Positions 1-5,978 of a DNA stretch of 14,634 nt are shown piece by piece. Numbering within the stretch: the stretch's first letter is position 1; the number at the start of each line of letters is the position of its first letter. Both the position numbers and the translations under genes were made by a program. Below the pieces are notes generated by a model. That model searched no databases. It worked only from the letters and a program-made list of their open reading frames with translations, and was not told the DNA's origin. Origin of the DNA: Bacteroidaceae bacterium (GTDB lineage: Bacteria; Bacteroidota; Bacteroidia; Bacteroidales; Bacteroidaceae); the NCBI GenBank assembly GCA_017548225.1, contig JAFYMV010000029.1, positions 1 to 14,634 of the forward strand, given 5' to 3'.

Positions 1-7
1 CCCACCC

Positions 8-81
8 GCCTCTTTAGCTCAGTTGGCCAGAGCACGTGATTTGTAATCTCGGGGTCGTTGGTTCGAATCCGACAAGAGGCT
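8..81 (+). tRNA. tRNA-Thr (anticodon UGU)
   Basis: A complete cloverleaf can be drawn. Acceptor arms 8-14 and 74-80 pair over 7 bp. The D stem is 17-20 with 30-33. The anticodon stem is 35-39 with 47-51, with one T-T mismatch. The 7-base loop 40-46 has TGT at 42-44, giving anticodon UGU for threonine ACA codons. The variable loop is 52-56 and the T arm 57-73 carries a TTCGAAT loop. The discriminator base is T81. CCA is not encoded, so it must be added after transcription. A strong terminator follows 4 nt later, so this is the last or only tRNA of its transcript. Any upstream partner would lie outside the window. Confidence 0.96.
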
Positions 82-293
82 CAAGAATCAGCGAAGGTTT
101 TCAAAATCTTTGCTGATTTTGTTTTTATAAAAGCACTACCATTTTGTGCGATTCTAGCAACAAGCAGCAATACCAAGAGGGAGCAGGAAGCTAAGAGGAT
201 CACCTCATTGCCATAAAATTCTGCCGGCGAAATCACTTCGGCGGCAGAAGATAAAGAAATGGCAATTATTAGAAAACAGAACAAGAAAAACAT
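81..293 (-). CDS. Possible small membrane protein (70 aa), unrecognised
   Basis: I do not recognise this protein. It has two hydrophobic stretches, residues about 1-20 (rich in F, L and I) and about 30-48, then a short basic, hydrophilic tail. This would suit a two-span or signal-plus-anchor inner-membrane peptide. For: it lies downstream of the porin gene on the same strand, and its ATG is 1 nt beyond a heptamer repeat that fills the whole gap back to the porin stop. Against: its last 11 or so codons are the tRNA terminator hairpin, its TGA stop overlaps the tRNA discriminator base, and hydrophobic ORFs arise easily by chance in AT-rich spacers. It could be a chance ORF or a decayed gene end. 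Confidence 0.35.
   Translation of the reverse strand: MFFLFCFLIIAISLSSAAEVISPAEFYGNEVILLASCSLLVLLLVARIAQNGSAFIKTKSAKILKTFADS
86..126 (+). terminator. Rho-independent terminator of tRNA-Thr
   Basis: Arms 86-99 and 105-118 form a stem of about 14 bp, with G-U pairs at 93/111 and 97/107. The loop is about 5 nt, and a T-rich tract runs to 126. It starts 4 nt after the mature tRNA end. Read on the minus strand the hairpin also forms but lacks a good T tract, so it is mainly a plus-strand terminator. It overlaps the last codons of the doubtful minus-strand ORF at 81-293. Confidence 0.85.
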
Positions 294-294
294 T

Positions 295-350
295 TGAGTT
301 GTGAGTTATGAGTTATGAGTTATGAACTGTGAGCCATGAGTTATGAGTTC
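295..350. repeat. Tandem heptamer repeat, 8 copies of TGARYYN
   Basis: Eight 7-base units run without interruption: TGAGTTG, TGAGTTA three times, TGAACTG, TGAGCCA, TGAGTTA and TGAGTTC. The block begins 1 nt after the start codon of the 81-293 ORF and ends on the base before the porin stop codon, so it fills the spacer completely. On the transcribed (minus) strand the unit reads NRRYTCA. The same family recurs at 2452-2479. The function is unknown. Confidence 0.85.
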
Positions 351-1664
351 TTAGAAACTGAACTGTGTCATCACACTCACACGCTGTGCCCAGCGGCCTT
401 CACCATCTTGATTCTGGCGCTTGCCGAGATTGTACTCGCCACCCACTTGGATACGGGGAGTGATATTCCAGAAGAGGTTGAGGGCGCTATATAGTCCGTA
501 GCGGTACTCGGTGGGAGTCTGCTGATAGTCCGGCAAGTAGCGGAGCTGACCTACGGTAAGCCCGGTAAAGAGCTTGGGGGTAAAGTGGTACTGCGCTGCA
601 CCATACCATCCGAAGAGACGGGGAGCATACATCTCGCCTTGCACTTCGGGATTGTCTACAAGGTCATAGTTGCCCATCATGAGATCGCCCGTAAGGCTGC
701 TGATGCCACGACCATAGTTACCCATAAAGTAGAGGGTGAGTGGCTTGCAAGGGCGCATCACTGAACTCAACTGCACACCCCAGCCTATCTCGTTGCGATT
801 GCTGGCTGTCACCATGTCGCGGTATGGAAGCACGCGCATGATACCTGCCAAGCGCACATGCTGGTTGGGAGCCCACTCGTACTGGCTGAAGGCTGCAAGG
901 TTGGGGAACCAGTCGTCGATGGTCTTCGTAGTAGTACCATTGGCACCTACGAAGGACTGTGGCATCTCGACCGAGCCGGCTACAATCCAATCCTTACGCA
1001 GATTGTGCATCCAGCGCACAAGCACGGCGGTGGTGCTCACATAGGCGTTAGGGCCCTGTCCGTCAACAAGCAGAGGCTCGGCCAACGGGTCGCTGAAGGT
1101 GGAGTGAGCATAACCGATAGTCCAGTCATTCAGCGTAGCGTAGGCTTTCTTGAGCAGAAAGTCGCGCTGGTTGTACCCGTCGAAGTTGGCCTCTATATAT
1201 AATTGGTAATCACCTACTCTCGTATTGGTGCCAAGCACACGGAAGTAGAGTGCCGTACCTGCGGGGGTAGAGCCCATCCAACGATCGCGGAGCGGGTCCT
1301 TGGGGATGGCAATGTTATAGGGAATGAAGCCGTTATTGGGCATTGCCCCATCCCAGTCGTACCAACCACGCATGCGCACCACGCCACCGAGACCCATGGC
1401 AAAGTTGGCATCGCGGCTCATAAAGAGGAAATAGGGTGCGCGAGGATCTTGCGCATGACGAAACTGGTCGTAGTAGAATATGTCGAGCAGAGCACGCTCG
1501 CTGGCCGGTGAGGGCTTCTGCCCTTCGCCGAGGTATTCTATACGATGGGTTTTCTTGAGCGAGTCAATGTACTGTTCCACACGACTCTGTGGACGCTCTT
1601 GTGCCGTGACCGAAGCCACAGCCAGCACTCCTGAAGCTACAAGTGCAGCAATCTTGGTATTCAT
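351..1664 (-). CDS. DcaP-type outer-membrane porin/transporter
   Basis: This is a predicted 437-residue outer-membrane beta-barrel, best matched to the DcaP family of trimeric channels for small, often acidic, solutes. I chose the ATG at 1664 rather than the upstream ATG at 1748 because it starts directly with a clean signal peptide (MNTKIAALVASGVLAVASVTAQ). Mature features are an N-terminal helical region ending in DIFYYDQF, then the hallmark stretch YFLFMSRDANFAMGLGGVV and a barrel of alternating aromatic/polar strands. The protein ends in VMTQFSF, the terminal Phe typical of barrels inserted by BamA. Reading YFRVLGTNTRVGDYQLYIEA followed by KKAYATLNDWTIGYAHSTF fits the family closely. It is transcribed divergently from the DUF4199 operon. 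I found no convincing promoter of its own in the shared 138-bp spacer. Confidence 0.8.
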   Translation of the reverse strand: MNTKIAALVASGVLAVASVTAQERPQSRVEQYIDSLKKTHRIEYLGEGQKPSPASERALLDIFYYDQFRHAQDPRAPYFLFMSRDANFAMGLGGVVRMRGWYDWDGAMPNNGFIPYNIAIPKDPLRDRWMGSTPAGTALYFRVLGTNTRVGDYQLYIEANFDGYNQRDFLLKKAYATLNDWTIGYAHSTFSDPLAEPLLVDGQGPNAYVSTTAVLVRWMHNLRKDWIVAGSVEMPQSFVGANGTTTKTIDDWFPNLAAFSQYEWAPNQHVRLAGIMRVLPYRDMVTASNRNEIGWGVQLSSVMRPCKPLTLYFMGNYGRGISSLTGDLMMGNYDLVDNPEVQGEMYAPRLFGWYGAAQYHFTPKLFTGLTVGQLRYLPDYQQTPTEYRYGLYSALNLFWNITPRIQVGGEYNLGKRQNQDGEGRWAQRVSVMTQFSF

Positions 1665-1734
1665 ATTACATGCGGTTAATCTATTTGCACATAGTAACAC
1701 CAGGCCCATAAGAATGTTTTTATGCAAGATAAAT

Positions 1735-1765
1735 TTTGTGTTTCGCACAAATAGCCGTACTTTTG
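1735..1765 (+). promoter_or_regulatory. Bacteroidota promoter of the DUF4199-GT2 operon
   Basis: A -33 box TTTG (1735-1738) is separated by 19 nt from a perfect TAnnTTTG -7 box, TACTTTTG (1758-1765). Transcription should start near 1770-1773, leaving a leader of about 30 nt before the ATG at 1803. A dyad TTTGTG-N5-CACAAA (1735-1751) overlaps the -33 box and the spacer, so it could be an operator or a leader structure. Confidence 0.75.
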
Positions 1766-1802
1766 CTAATTAATAGCTAATATATAAGACAAGTCAAGCG
1801 CT

Positions 1803-2453
1803 ATGAGCAGTCAAGAACAACCGTCAATGATACACTATGCCATGAACTTCGGTGCTGTGGTGGGCGTATACTATATCGCCAAGTTCTGCCTGTTCCCGAT
1901 GAGTTTCAACTCCACATTTGCAGGTATGCTCTTCATTGGCCTCACGCTGATGGTGCCCCTACTCATGTACCGCTTGGTCAAGTACTACCGCGACCGCTAC
2001 TTGGGCGGGGATATCACATTTACGCATGCATTGGCCTTTACCGTGCTTAGCATGGGCTTTGGCTCACTGCTGGCTGCAGTAGCACACTATACCTATTTCG
2101 CCTTTATCGATGGCGGAGCAATGATGGGTGCCATAGAGCAGAGCGTCGAGCAGATGGTGGCCATTGCAGAGAGCACAGCTATGGCAAGCGACACGACAGC
2201 AGTCGTACCCCCCGTGCTTACCGACTCGATAGCACAGGTAGCGCCGAGCATCGCTGGTGAGGACATTACGCTGGTAACATCGCTCGACAGCTACATCACC
2301 CTACTGCGCACGACAACGGAGCAGATAAAGGCGATGACACCTATCGACATGACCATAGGCATGCTAAGCAACAACTTGTCATGGAGCATCATCGTGGCAT
2401 TGCCCGTGGCGGCATTTGCCTCGCTCCGCAACCTCAAAGAAAAGAAATCATAA
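1803..2453 (+). CDS. DUF4199 domain integral membrane protein
   Basis: This is a 216-residue inner-membrane protein of the DUF4199 family, which is widespread in Bacteroidota and has no established biochemical function. Hydrophobic segments are seen at about 11-33, 38-58, 74-103 and 192-208. Between the third and fourth lies a polar, Ala/Thr/Ser-rich stretch (about 104-190), and a basic C-terminus (RNLKEKKS) follows, which suggests a cytoplasmic end. It is the first gene after a well-formed promoter, and its stop is followed by a 28-bp heptamer repeat and then the GT2 glycosyltransferase. The pairing of DUF4199 with such a glycosyltransferase is, to my knowledge, common in this phylum. By analogy with the GtrA/GtrB pairs, I infer it may help flip or present the lipid-linked sugar, but no motif proves this. 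Confidence 0.85.
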   Translation: MSSQEQPSMIHYAMNFGAVVGVYYIAKFCLFPMSFNSTFAGMLFIGLTLMVPLLMYRLVKYYRDRYLGGDITFTHALAFTVLSMGFGSLLAAVAHYTYFAFIDGGAMMGAIEQSVEQMVAIAESTAMASDTTAVVPPVLTDSIAQVAPSIAGEDITLVTSLDSYITLLRTTTEQIKAMTPIDMTIGMLSNNLSWSIIVALPVAAFASLRNLKEKKS

Positions 2454-2479
2454 TTCACAATTCATAATTCAGAATTGAA
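2452..2479. repeat. Tandem heptamer repeat, 4 copies of AATTCAN-like unit
   Basis: Four 7-base units, AATTCAC, AATTCAT, AATTCAG and the degenerate AATTGAA, start inside the TAA stop of the DUF4199 gene and end 3 nt before the ATG of the glycosyltransferase. The complement reads TGAATTN, one base from the TGAGTTN unit at 295-350. Relative to the flanking genes both blocks have the same orientation. Confidence 0.8.
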
Positions 2480-2482
2480 CGC

Positions 2483-3433
2483 ATGGACATATCTGTTATA
2501 GTACCCCTGTACAATGAGGCCGAAAGCCTTCCCGAACTACACGCGTGGATAAAGCGCGTGATGGACGCCAACAAGTATTCCTACGAGGTGCTCTTCGTCA
2601 ATGACGGCAGCACTGACGACTCATGGAAGGTGATTGAGGAGCTGCACGCTGCATACCCTGAGGTGAAAGGCATCAAGTTTCGCCGCAATTACGGCAAATC
2701 GCCCGCCTTGTTCTGCGGATTTGACCGCGCTGAAGGCGATGTGGTCATCACCATGGACGCCGACCTGCAGGACTCACCCGATGAGATTCCCGGATTGTAC
2801 CGCATGATTGTAGAGGAGGGCTATGACTTGGTATCGGGCTACAAGCAGAAACGCTATGATCCCCTGTCAAAGACACTGCCCACAAAGCTTTTCAACGCTA
2901 CCGCACGCAAGGTGTCGGGCATCAAGAACTTGCACGACTTTAACTGCGGACTCAAAGCTTACCGCAAGGAGGTGGTGAAGAATATCGAAGTGTATGGCGA
3001 GATGCATCGCTACATCCCCTATCTGGCCAAGAACGCGGGGTTCACCAAGATTGCCGAAAAGGTGGTGCAGCACCAGGCACGCAAGTACGGAAGCACCAAG
3101 TTTGGCCTCGACCGCTTTGTCAATGGATACCTTGACCTCATCACTCTTTGGTTTCTCTCAAAGTTTGGCGTCAAGCCCATGCACTTCTTCGGCCTTTGGG
3201 GCACAGTGATGTTCTTCATCTGCCTGTGCTGCGTGATCGGCATTGGTGCTGGCAAGCTATATAATCTGGCCAATGGCATACCGGCTCCCTTGGTAACCGA
3301 CAGTCCCTATTTCTATTTGGCATTGGCGGGTATGTTGCTCGGATTCCAGCTCTTCCTTACAGGATTCTTGGGCGAGCTCATCAGCCGCAATGCACAGGAG
3401 CGTAACAACTACAAGATAGAGAAAGAGTTTTGA
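2483..3433 (+). CDS. GT2 family glycosyltransferase, DPM1/ArnC/GtrB-like
   Basis: This 316-residue enzyme should transfer a sugar from a nucleotide donor to polyprenyl phosphate at the cytoplasmic face of the inner membrane. The GT-A fold is clear. The N-terminal strand motif VIVPLYNEAESLPEL is at 5-19 and VNDGSTDDSW at 39-48. GKSPALFCGFDRAEGDVV (71-88) comes next, and the metal-binding DxD lies in MDADLQD (91-97). The acceptor region includes RYDPLSK and HDFNCGLKAYR (151-161). Two C-terminal membrane segments, about 234-256 and 276-300, follow the catalytic domain as in GtrB/ArnC-type enzymes. The sugar and the final glycan cannot be read from the sequence. The stop codon overlaps the next start (TGATG), so translation is probably coupled to the DUF6452-like gene. 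The neighbouring DUF4199 protein is a likely partner. Confidence 0.9.
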   Translation: MDISVIVPLYNEAESLPELHAWIKRVMDANKYSYEVLFVNDGSTDDSWKVIEELHAAYPEVKGIKFRRNYGKSPALFCGFDRAEGDVVITMDADLQDSPDEIPGLYRMIVEEGYDLVSGYKQKRYDPLSKTLPTKLFNATARKVSGIKNLHDFNCGLKAYRKEVVKNIEVYGEMHRYIPYLAKNAGFTKIAEKVVQHQARKYGSTKFGLDRFVNGYLDLITLWFLSKFGVKPMHFFGLWGTVMFFICLCCVIGIGAGKLYNLANGIPAPLVTDSPYFYLALAGMLLGFQLFLTGFLGELISRNAQERNNYKIEKEF

Positions 3434-3927
3434 TGAACTGGCTGCGACATATAGCCATGTATCTTGTCACCCTACTGATTACAGTAGGGGCGGCATCTTG
3501 CTCGGGCGAAGACTGCCCCATCAACAATACGGTGATGGGAAAGATGGTGTTCTACAACCAATATCAAGACGCTGTATATTTTGACGGAACACTCACCGTG
3601 AGTGTAGTGCGTCCACAGGGCGACTCGGTGGTAGTGAACCAAAAGTATGGTCCTTCTGATGTACTCTTTCCATTGAGCTACATGCACAATACCGATACGC
3701 TCATCTTCTGCTATAGCGGTGGAGGAGGTGTGACATACGACAGCCTCTACATTAGCCACACAAATACCCCTACATTGGTTTCTGTAGATTGTGGCACGGC
3801 GATGTTTCACTCCATTACCTCGGTTGGCAGTACGCATCATATGATAGATACCCTCATACTCAAATCATCGGAAGTAAACTATGATGAACGCGAAAACATT
3901 CAGGTTATTTATCGTACTGCTAATTAG
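3433..3927 (+). CDS. DUF6452-like lipoprotein
   Basis: This is a 164-residue exported protein. The start is the ATG at 3433, which overlaps the glycosyltransferase stop by 1 nt. A TTG at 3430 is possible but less likely. The N-terminus is a lipoprotein signal: a basic start, a hydrophobic core (YLVTLLITVGAA) and a lipobox with Cys23 in AASCSGE. A second cysteine follows at 28 (EDCPINNTV). The rest is beta-rich with repeated DTLTV-like strands and ends ...VIYRTAN. Length, the CPINN motif near the N-terminus and the DUF6048-like gene behind it match the Bacteroidales DUF6452 family, whose function is unknown. That assignment is from memory of the family pattern. The last 47 nt overlap the next gene in another frame. 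Confidence 0.7.
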   Translation: MNWLRHIAMYLVTLLITVGAASCSGEDCPINNTVMGKMVFYNQYQDAVYFDGTLTVSVVRPQGDSVVVNQKYGPSDVLFPLSYMHNTDTLIFCYSGGGGVTYDSLYISHTNTPTLVSVDCGTAMFHSITSVGSTHHMIDTLILKSSEVNYDERENIQVIYRTAN

Positions 3928-4546
3928 CGTATTCGCATTGGGTGCGCAAGCACAAACGAAGAAGGAGGCGGCCCTACAGGGTGTCTACCTCTCGGGCGAT
4001 GTGTTCGGATATATCTACCCCATATTCGTAAAAGACAAATACTACAGTGCGGACCTAGCACTTACGGCCAACCTAAACAATCGCTTCTTCCCCGTCGTTG
4101 AAGCGGGTATCGGACACACCAACATGGTGAGCCAGCTATACGAGATTGGTTACAGCACCCGTGCACCCTATTACCGCATCGGCATGGATTACAATATGCA
4201 GTACGAGAACGGCAAGTCCAACTACATCTACCTCGGTGGACGCGTAGGCTACACGGCATTCGACTATAGTGTAAACGCACCGGCACTCATCGACCCCATA
4301 TGGGGCGGAGAGGTGCCTGTACTGCTAACCGATGTGCCTAGCAGTGCCGTATGGGCAGAAGTTGTGGGTGGCGTGCGTGCCGAGATTGCAAAGAACATCT
4401 ATCTAGGATGGTCGCTCCGCTACAAATACCTTCTACACCAAGGTGCCGTCACTAATGGTGGACCATGGTATATACCCGGCTTCGGCACCGGAAAGAAAAC
4501 CGTATTCGGAGCCACCTATACGATAAGTTATTATTTTAAACTATAA
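3881..4546 (+). CDS. DUF6048-like exported envelope protein
   Basis: This is a 221-residue protein, or 220 if the second of two consecutive ATGs (3884) is used. A signal peptide (KTFRLFIVLLISVFALGAQAQ) must lie at the start, which fixes the 47-nt overlap with the upstream gene as real rather than a start-choice error. The mature part has alternating aromatic/polar strands such as YIYLGGRVGYTAFDY and NIYLGWSLRYKYLL and ends TISYYFKL, as expected for a small outer-membrane-type beta-barrel. It resembles the DUF6048 family of Bacteroidales (function unknown), which is typically adjacent to DUF6452. Overlapping genes and joint export suggest the two products work together at the outer membrane. 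That is inference. Confidence 0.72.
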   Translation: MMNAKTFRLFIVLLISVFALGAQAQTKKEAALQGVYLSGDVFGYIYPIFVKDKYYSADLALTANLNNRFFPVVEAGIGHTNMVSQLYEIGYSTRAPYYRIGMDYNMQYENGKSNYIYLGGRVGYTAFDYSVNAPALIDPIWGGEVPVLLTDVPSSAVWAEVVGGVRAEIAKNIYLGWSLRYKYLLHQGAVTNGGPWYIPGFGTGKKTVFGATYTISYYFKL

Positions 4547-4556
4547 AACGAGAAGG

Positions 4557-4589
4557 AACGATTGATGCGCAGTAACGCACAAACGATTG
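4557..4589 (+). other. Direct repeat flanking a small hairpin in the mntP leader
   Basis: AACGATTG occurs at 4557-4564 and again at 4582-4589, with start points 25 bp apart. Between them TGCG (4566-4569) and CGCA (4576-4579) can pair around a 6-nt loop. The block lies 40 nt before mntP and just after the DUF6048-like stop. It could be a repressor site or leader element for the manganese exporter, or chance. I see no promoter matching the Bacteroidota consensus next to it and no manganese (yybP-ykoY) riboswitch core. Confidence 0.3.
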
Positions 4590-4629
4590 TCTGCACTCCT
4601 ATACTCCTAAACATCTAATCAAATATCCA

Positions 4630-5196
4630 ATGAGCACATTAGAGATCTGGCTTACCGCCCTTGCCCTCGCCATGGACAGCTTCACCGTTGCCATCGCGGC
4701 AGGCCTTATACTCAAGCGCATCCAACTGCGCCATTTCCTCACGATTGCCTTTTTCTTCGGAGCATTCCAAGCAATCATGCCTTTGATGGGATGGGCCGGA
4801 TCACTCTACTTCTACCATTTCATTGAGAATTACGACCATTGGATAGCTTTTGCCATTCTCGTCTTCCTCGGCATAAGGATGATACGCGAAGGTATACAAG
4901 AGGATGAAGAGAAACTATTTGACCCGACCAAACTAGCTACAGTACTGGTGCTTGCCATAAGTGTCAGCATCGATGCTTTGGCCGTAGGCATATCATTCAC
5001 CTGCATCGGCATGAATACCCTTGCCAGCATTACCTATCCCCTCATGGCTATCGGCATTACCTCTTTTGCCATGGCATTTGGTGGTTGCTTCATTGGCAGC
5101 CTCATCGGTGGCAAACTAAAAATCCCCGTTGAGCCTATCGGAGGTGCCGTGCTCGTCATTCTTGGCGTCAAGATTCTACTTGAGCACTTGATGTAA
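4630..5196 (+). CDS. mntP: Manganese efflux pump MntP
   Basis: This is a six-span inner-membrane exporter that lowers toxic cytoplasmic Mn(II). At 188 residues it has the usual MntP length. Two homologous halves are visible: the first carries ALALAMDSFTVAIAAG with Asp16, the second VSIDALAVGISF with Asp115. These acidic residues sit in the membrane motifs that bind manganese in characterised MntP proteins. Glycine-rich helices (GWAGSLY, GGCFIGSLIGG) follow each motif, and the centre contains an acidic/basic loop (EGIQEDEEKLFD). No terminator is seen between the DUF6048-like gene and mntP (83 nt), so read-through from the upstream operon is possible. It ends tail-to-tail with the metallo-hydrolase gene, 23 nt apart. 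Confidence 0.93.
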   Translation: MSTLEIWLTALALAMDSFTVAIAAGLILKRIQLRHFLTIAFFFGAFQAIMPLMGWAGSLYFYHFIENYDHWIAFAILVFLGIRMIREGIQEDEEKLFDPTKLATVLVLAISVSIDALAVGISFTCIGMNTLASITYPLMAIGITSFAMAFGGCFIGSLIGGKLKIPVEPIGGAVLVILGVKILLEHLM

Positions 5197-5219
5197 GGAA
5201 GAAAAGCGAAAGCTGAAAA

Positions 5220-5978
5220 TCAGATTTCAATCGTCAGTCCATCATACGACAGATGTACATGCTCAGGGAGTTGTGCATCCGTTTCTGCATGTAGTCCAGC
5301 CTCATGACTCATATGTATAAGGTACACCTCGCGTGCACCTACACGGCGGGCTACCTCAATGGCTTGGTCTATGGTTTGGTGGGTGGCATGAGGACGCTGG
5401 CGCAGGGCGCCAATCACTAGTGTATCCACTCCCATGAGCTGCGTGAAGGTCTCCTCGGGCGCATCGGTCATGTCAGTAACAAAGCCCAATGCTCCTATGC
5501 GGAACCCCGTGATAGGCAGCTTGCCATGCATTACCAGGAGAGGAATGACCTCAACTCCCTTGATAGAGAACGGAGCGTATGGCTCCACCGTATGAAAATT
5601 CAGTCGGGGCACACCTGGGTAGAGTTCCTCGCGGAAGAAATAGGGCAATCGTTCGCGCAGATGACGATGGGTGAGGTCATCAGCAAACACATCAATATCG
5701 CCAAAGATACCAAAGGGACGCAAATCGTCAATACCTCCTGTATGGTCATAGTGCTCATGCGTGAGCAGCACACCATCTATTCGGTCAAAGGGAACGCGCA
5801 ACATCTGCTCACGAAAATCGGGACCGCAGTCGATAAGGATACGAGCCTCATCCGTTTCAATGAGCACCGACACACGGAGTCGCTTGTCGCGCTGGTCGGT
5901 CGATAAACATACCGGGCATGTGCACCCTACTTCGGGCACGCCCTTCGAGGTACCCGTTCCGAGAAATGTCAGTCGCAT
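5220..5978 (-). CDS. MBL-fold metallo-hydrolase, PhnP-like
   Basis: This is a 252-residue metallo-beta-lactamase-fold hydrolase. The metal ligands are readable: THEHYDH at 73-79 (His74, His76, Asp78, His79), His151 in VMHGK, Asp169 in FVTDMTD, and a C-terminal His in YLIHMSHEAG (His222 or His225). An N-terminal GCTCPVC cluster (Cys19, 21, 24) recalls the structural-zinc cysteines of PhnP, a phosphodiesterase acting on cyclic ribose phosphates. No phosphonate genes are nearby, so the substrate is open, and the name phnP is not justified. The ATG lies inside the end of murB with a 10-nt overlap (5969-5978), so the two genes are translationally coupled. The MurB link suggests only a shared transcript, not a shared pathway. 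Confidence 0.88.
   Translation of the reverse strand: MRLTFLGTGTSKGVPEVGCTCPVCLSTDQRDKRLRVSVLIETDEARILIDCGPDFREQMLRVPFDRIDGVLLTHEHYDHTGGIDDLRPFGIFGDIDVFADDLTHRHLRERLPYFFREELYPGVPRLNFHTVEPYAPFSIKGVEVIPLLVMHGKLPITGFRIGALGFVTDMTDAPEETFTQLMGVDTLVIGALRQRPHATHQTIDQAIEVARRVGAREVYLIHMSHEAGLHAETDAQLPEHVHLSYDGLTIEI

Noticed and set aside
1..130. tRNA-linked integrated element
   Set aside because: No integrase gene and no duplicate of the tRNA 3' end is visible in the window. The flank is a terminator and ordinary chromosomal genes.
295..350. CRISPR array
   Set aside because: The repeat unit is 7 bp, copies are directly adjacent without spacers, and no cas gene is nearby.
1665..1748. N-terminal extension of the porin to an ATG at 1748
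   Set aside because: The extension puts 28 residues before an otherwise perfect signal peptide starting at MNTKIAAL.
4547..4629. yybP-ykoY manganese riboswitch ahead of mntP
   Set aside because: The 83-nt leader is short for it, and I do not see the conserved paired-loop core. Only a direct repeat and a small hairpin are present. A covariance search could overturn this.
5197..5219. Bidirectional terminator between mntP and the metallo-hydrolase
   Set aside because: Only a 3-bp AGC-GAAA-GCT hairpin and a weak 5-bp stem can be drawn in or beside the 23-nt gap, with no convincing T tract.
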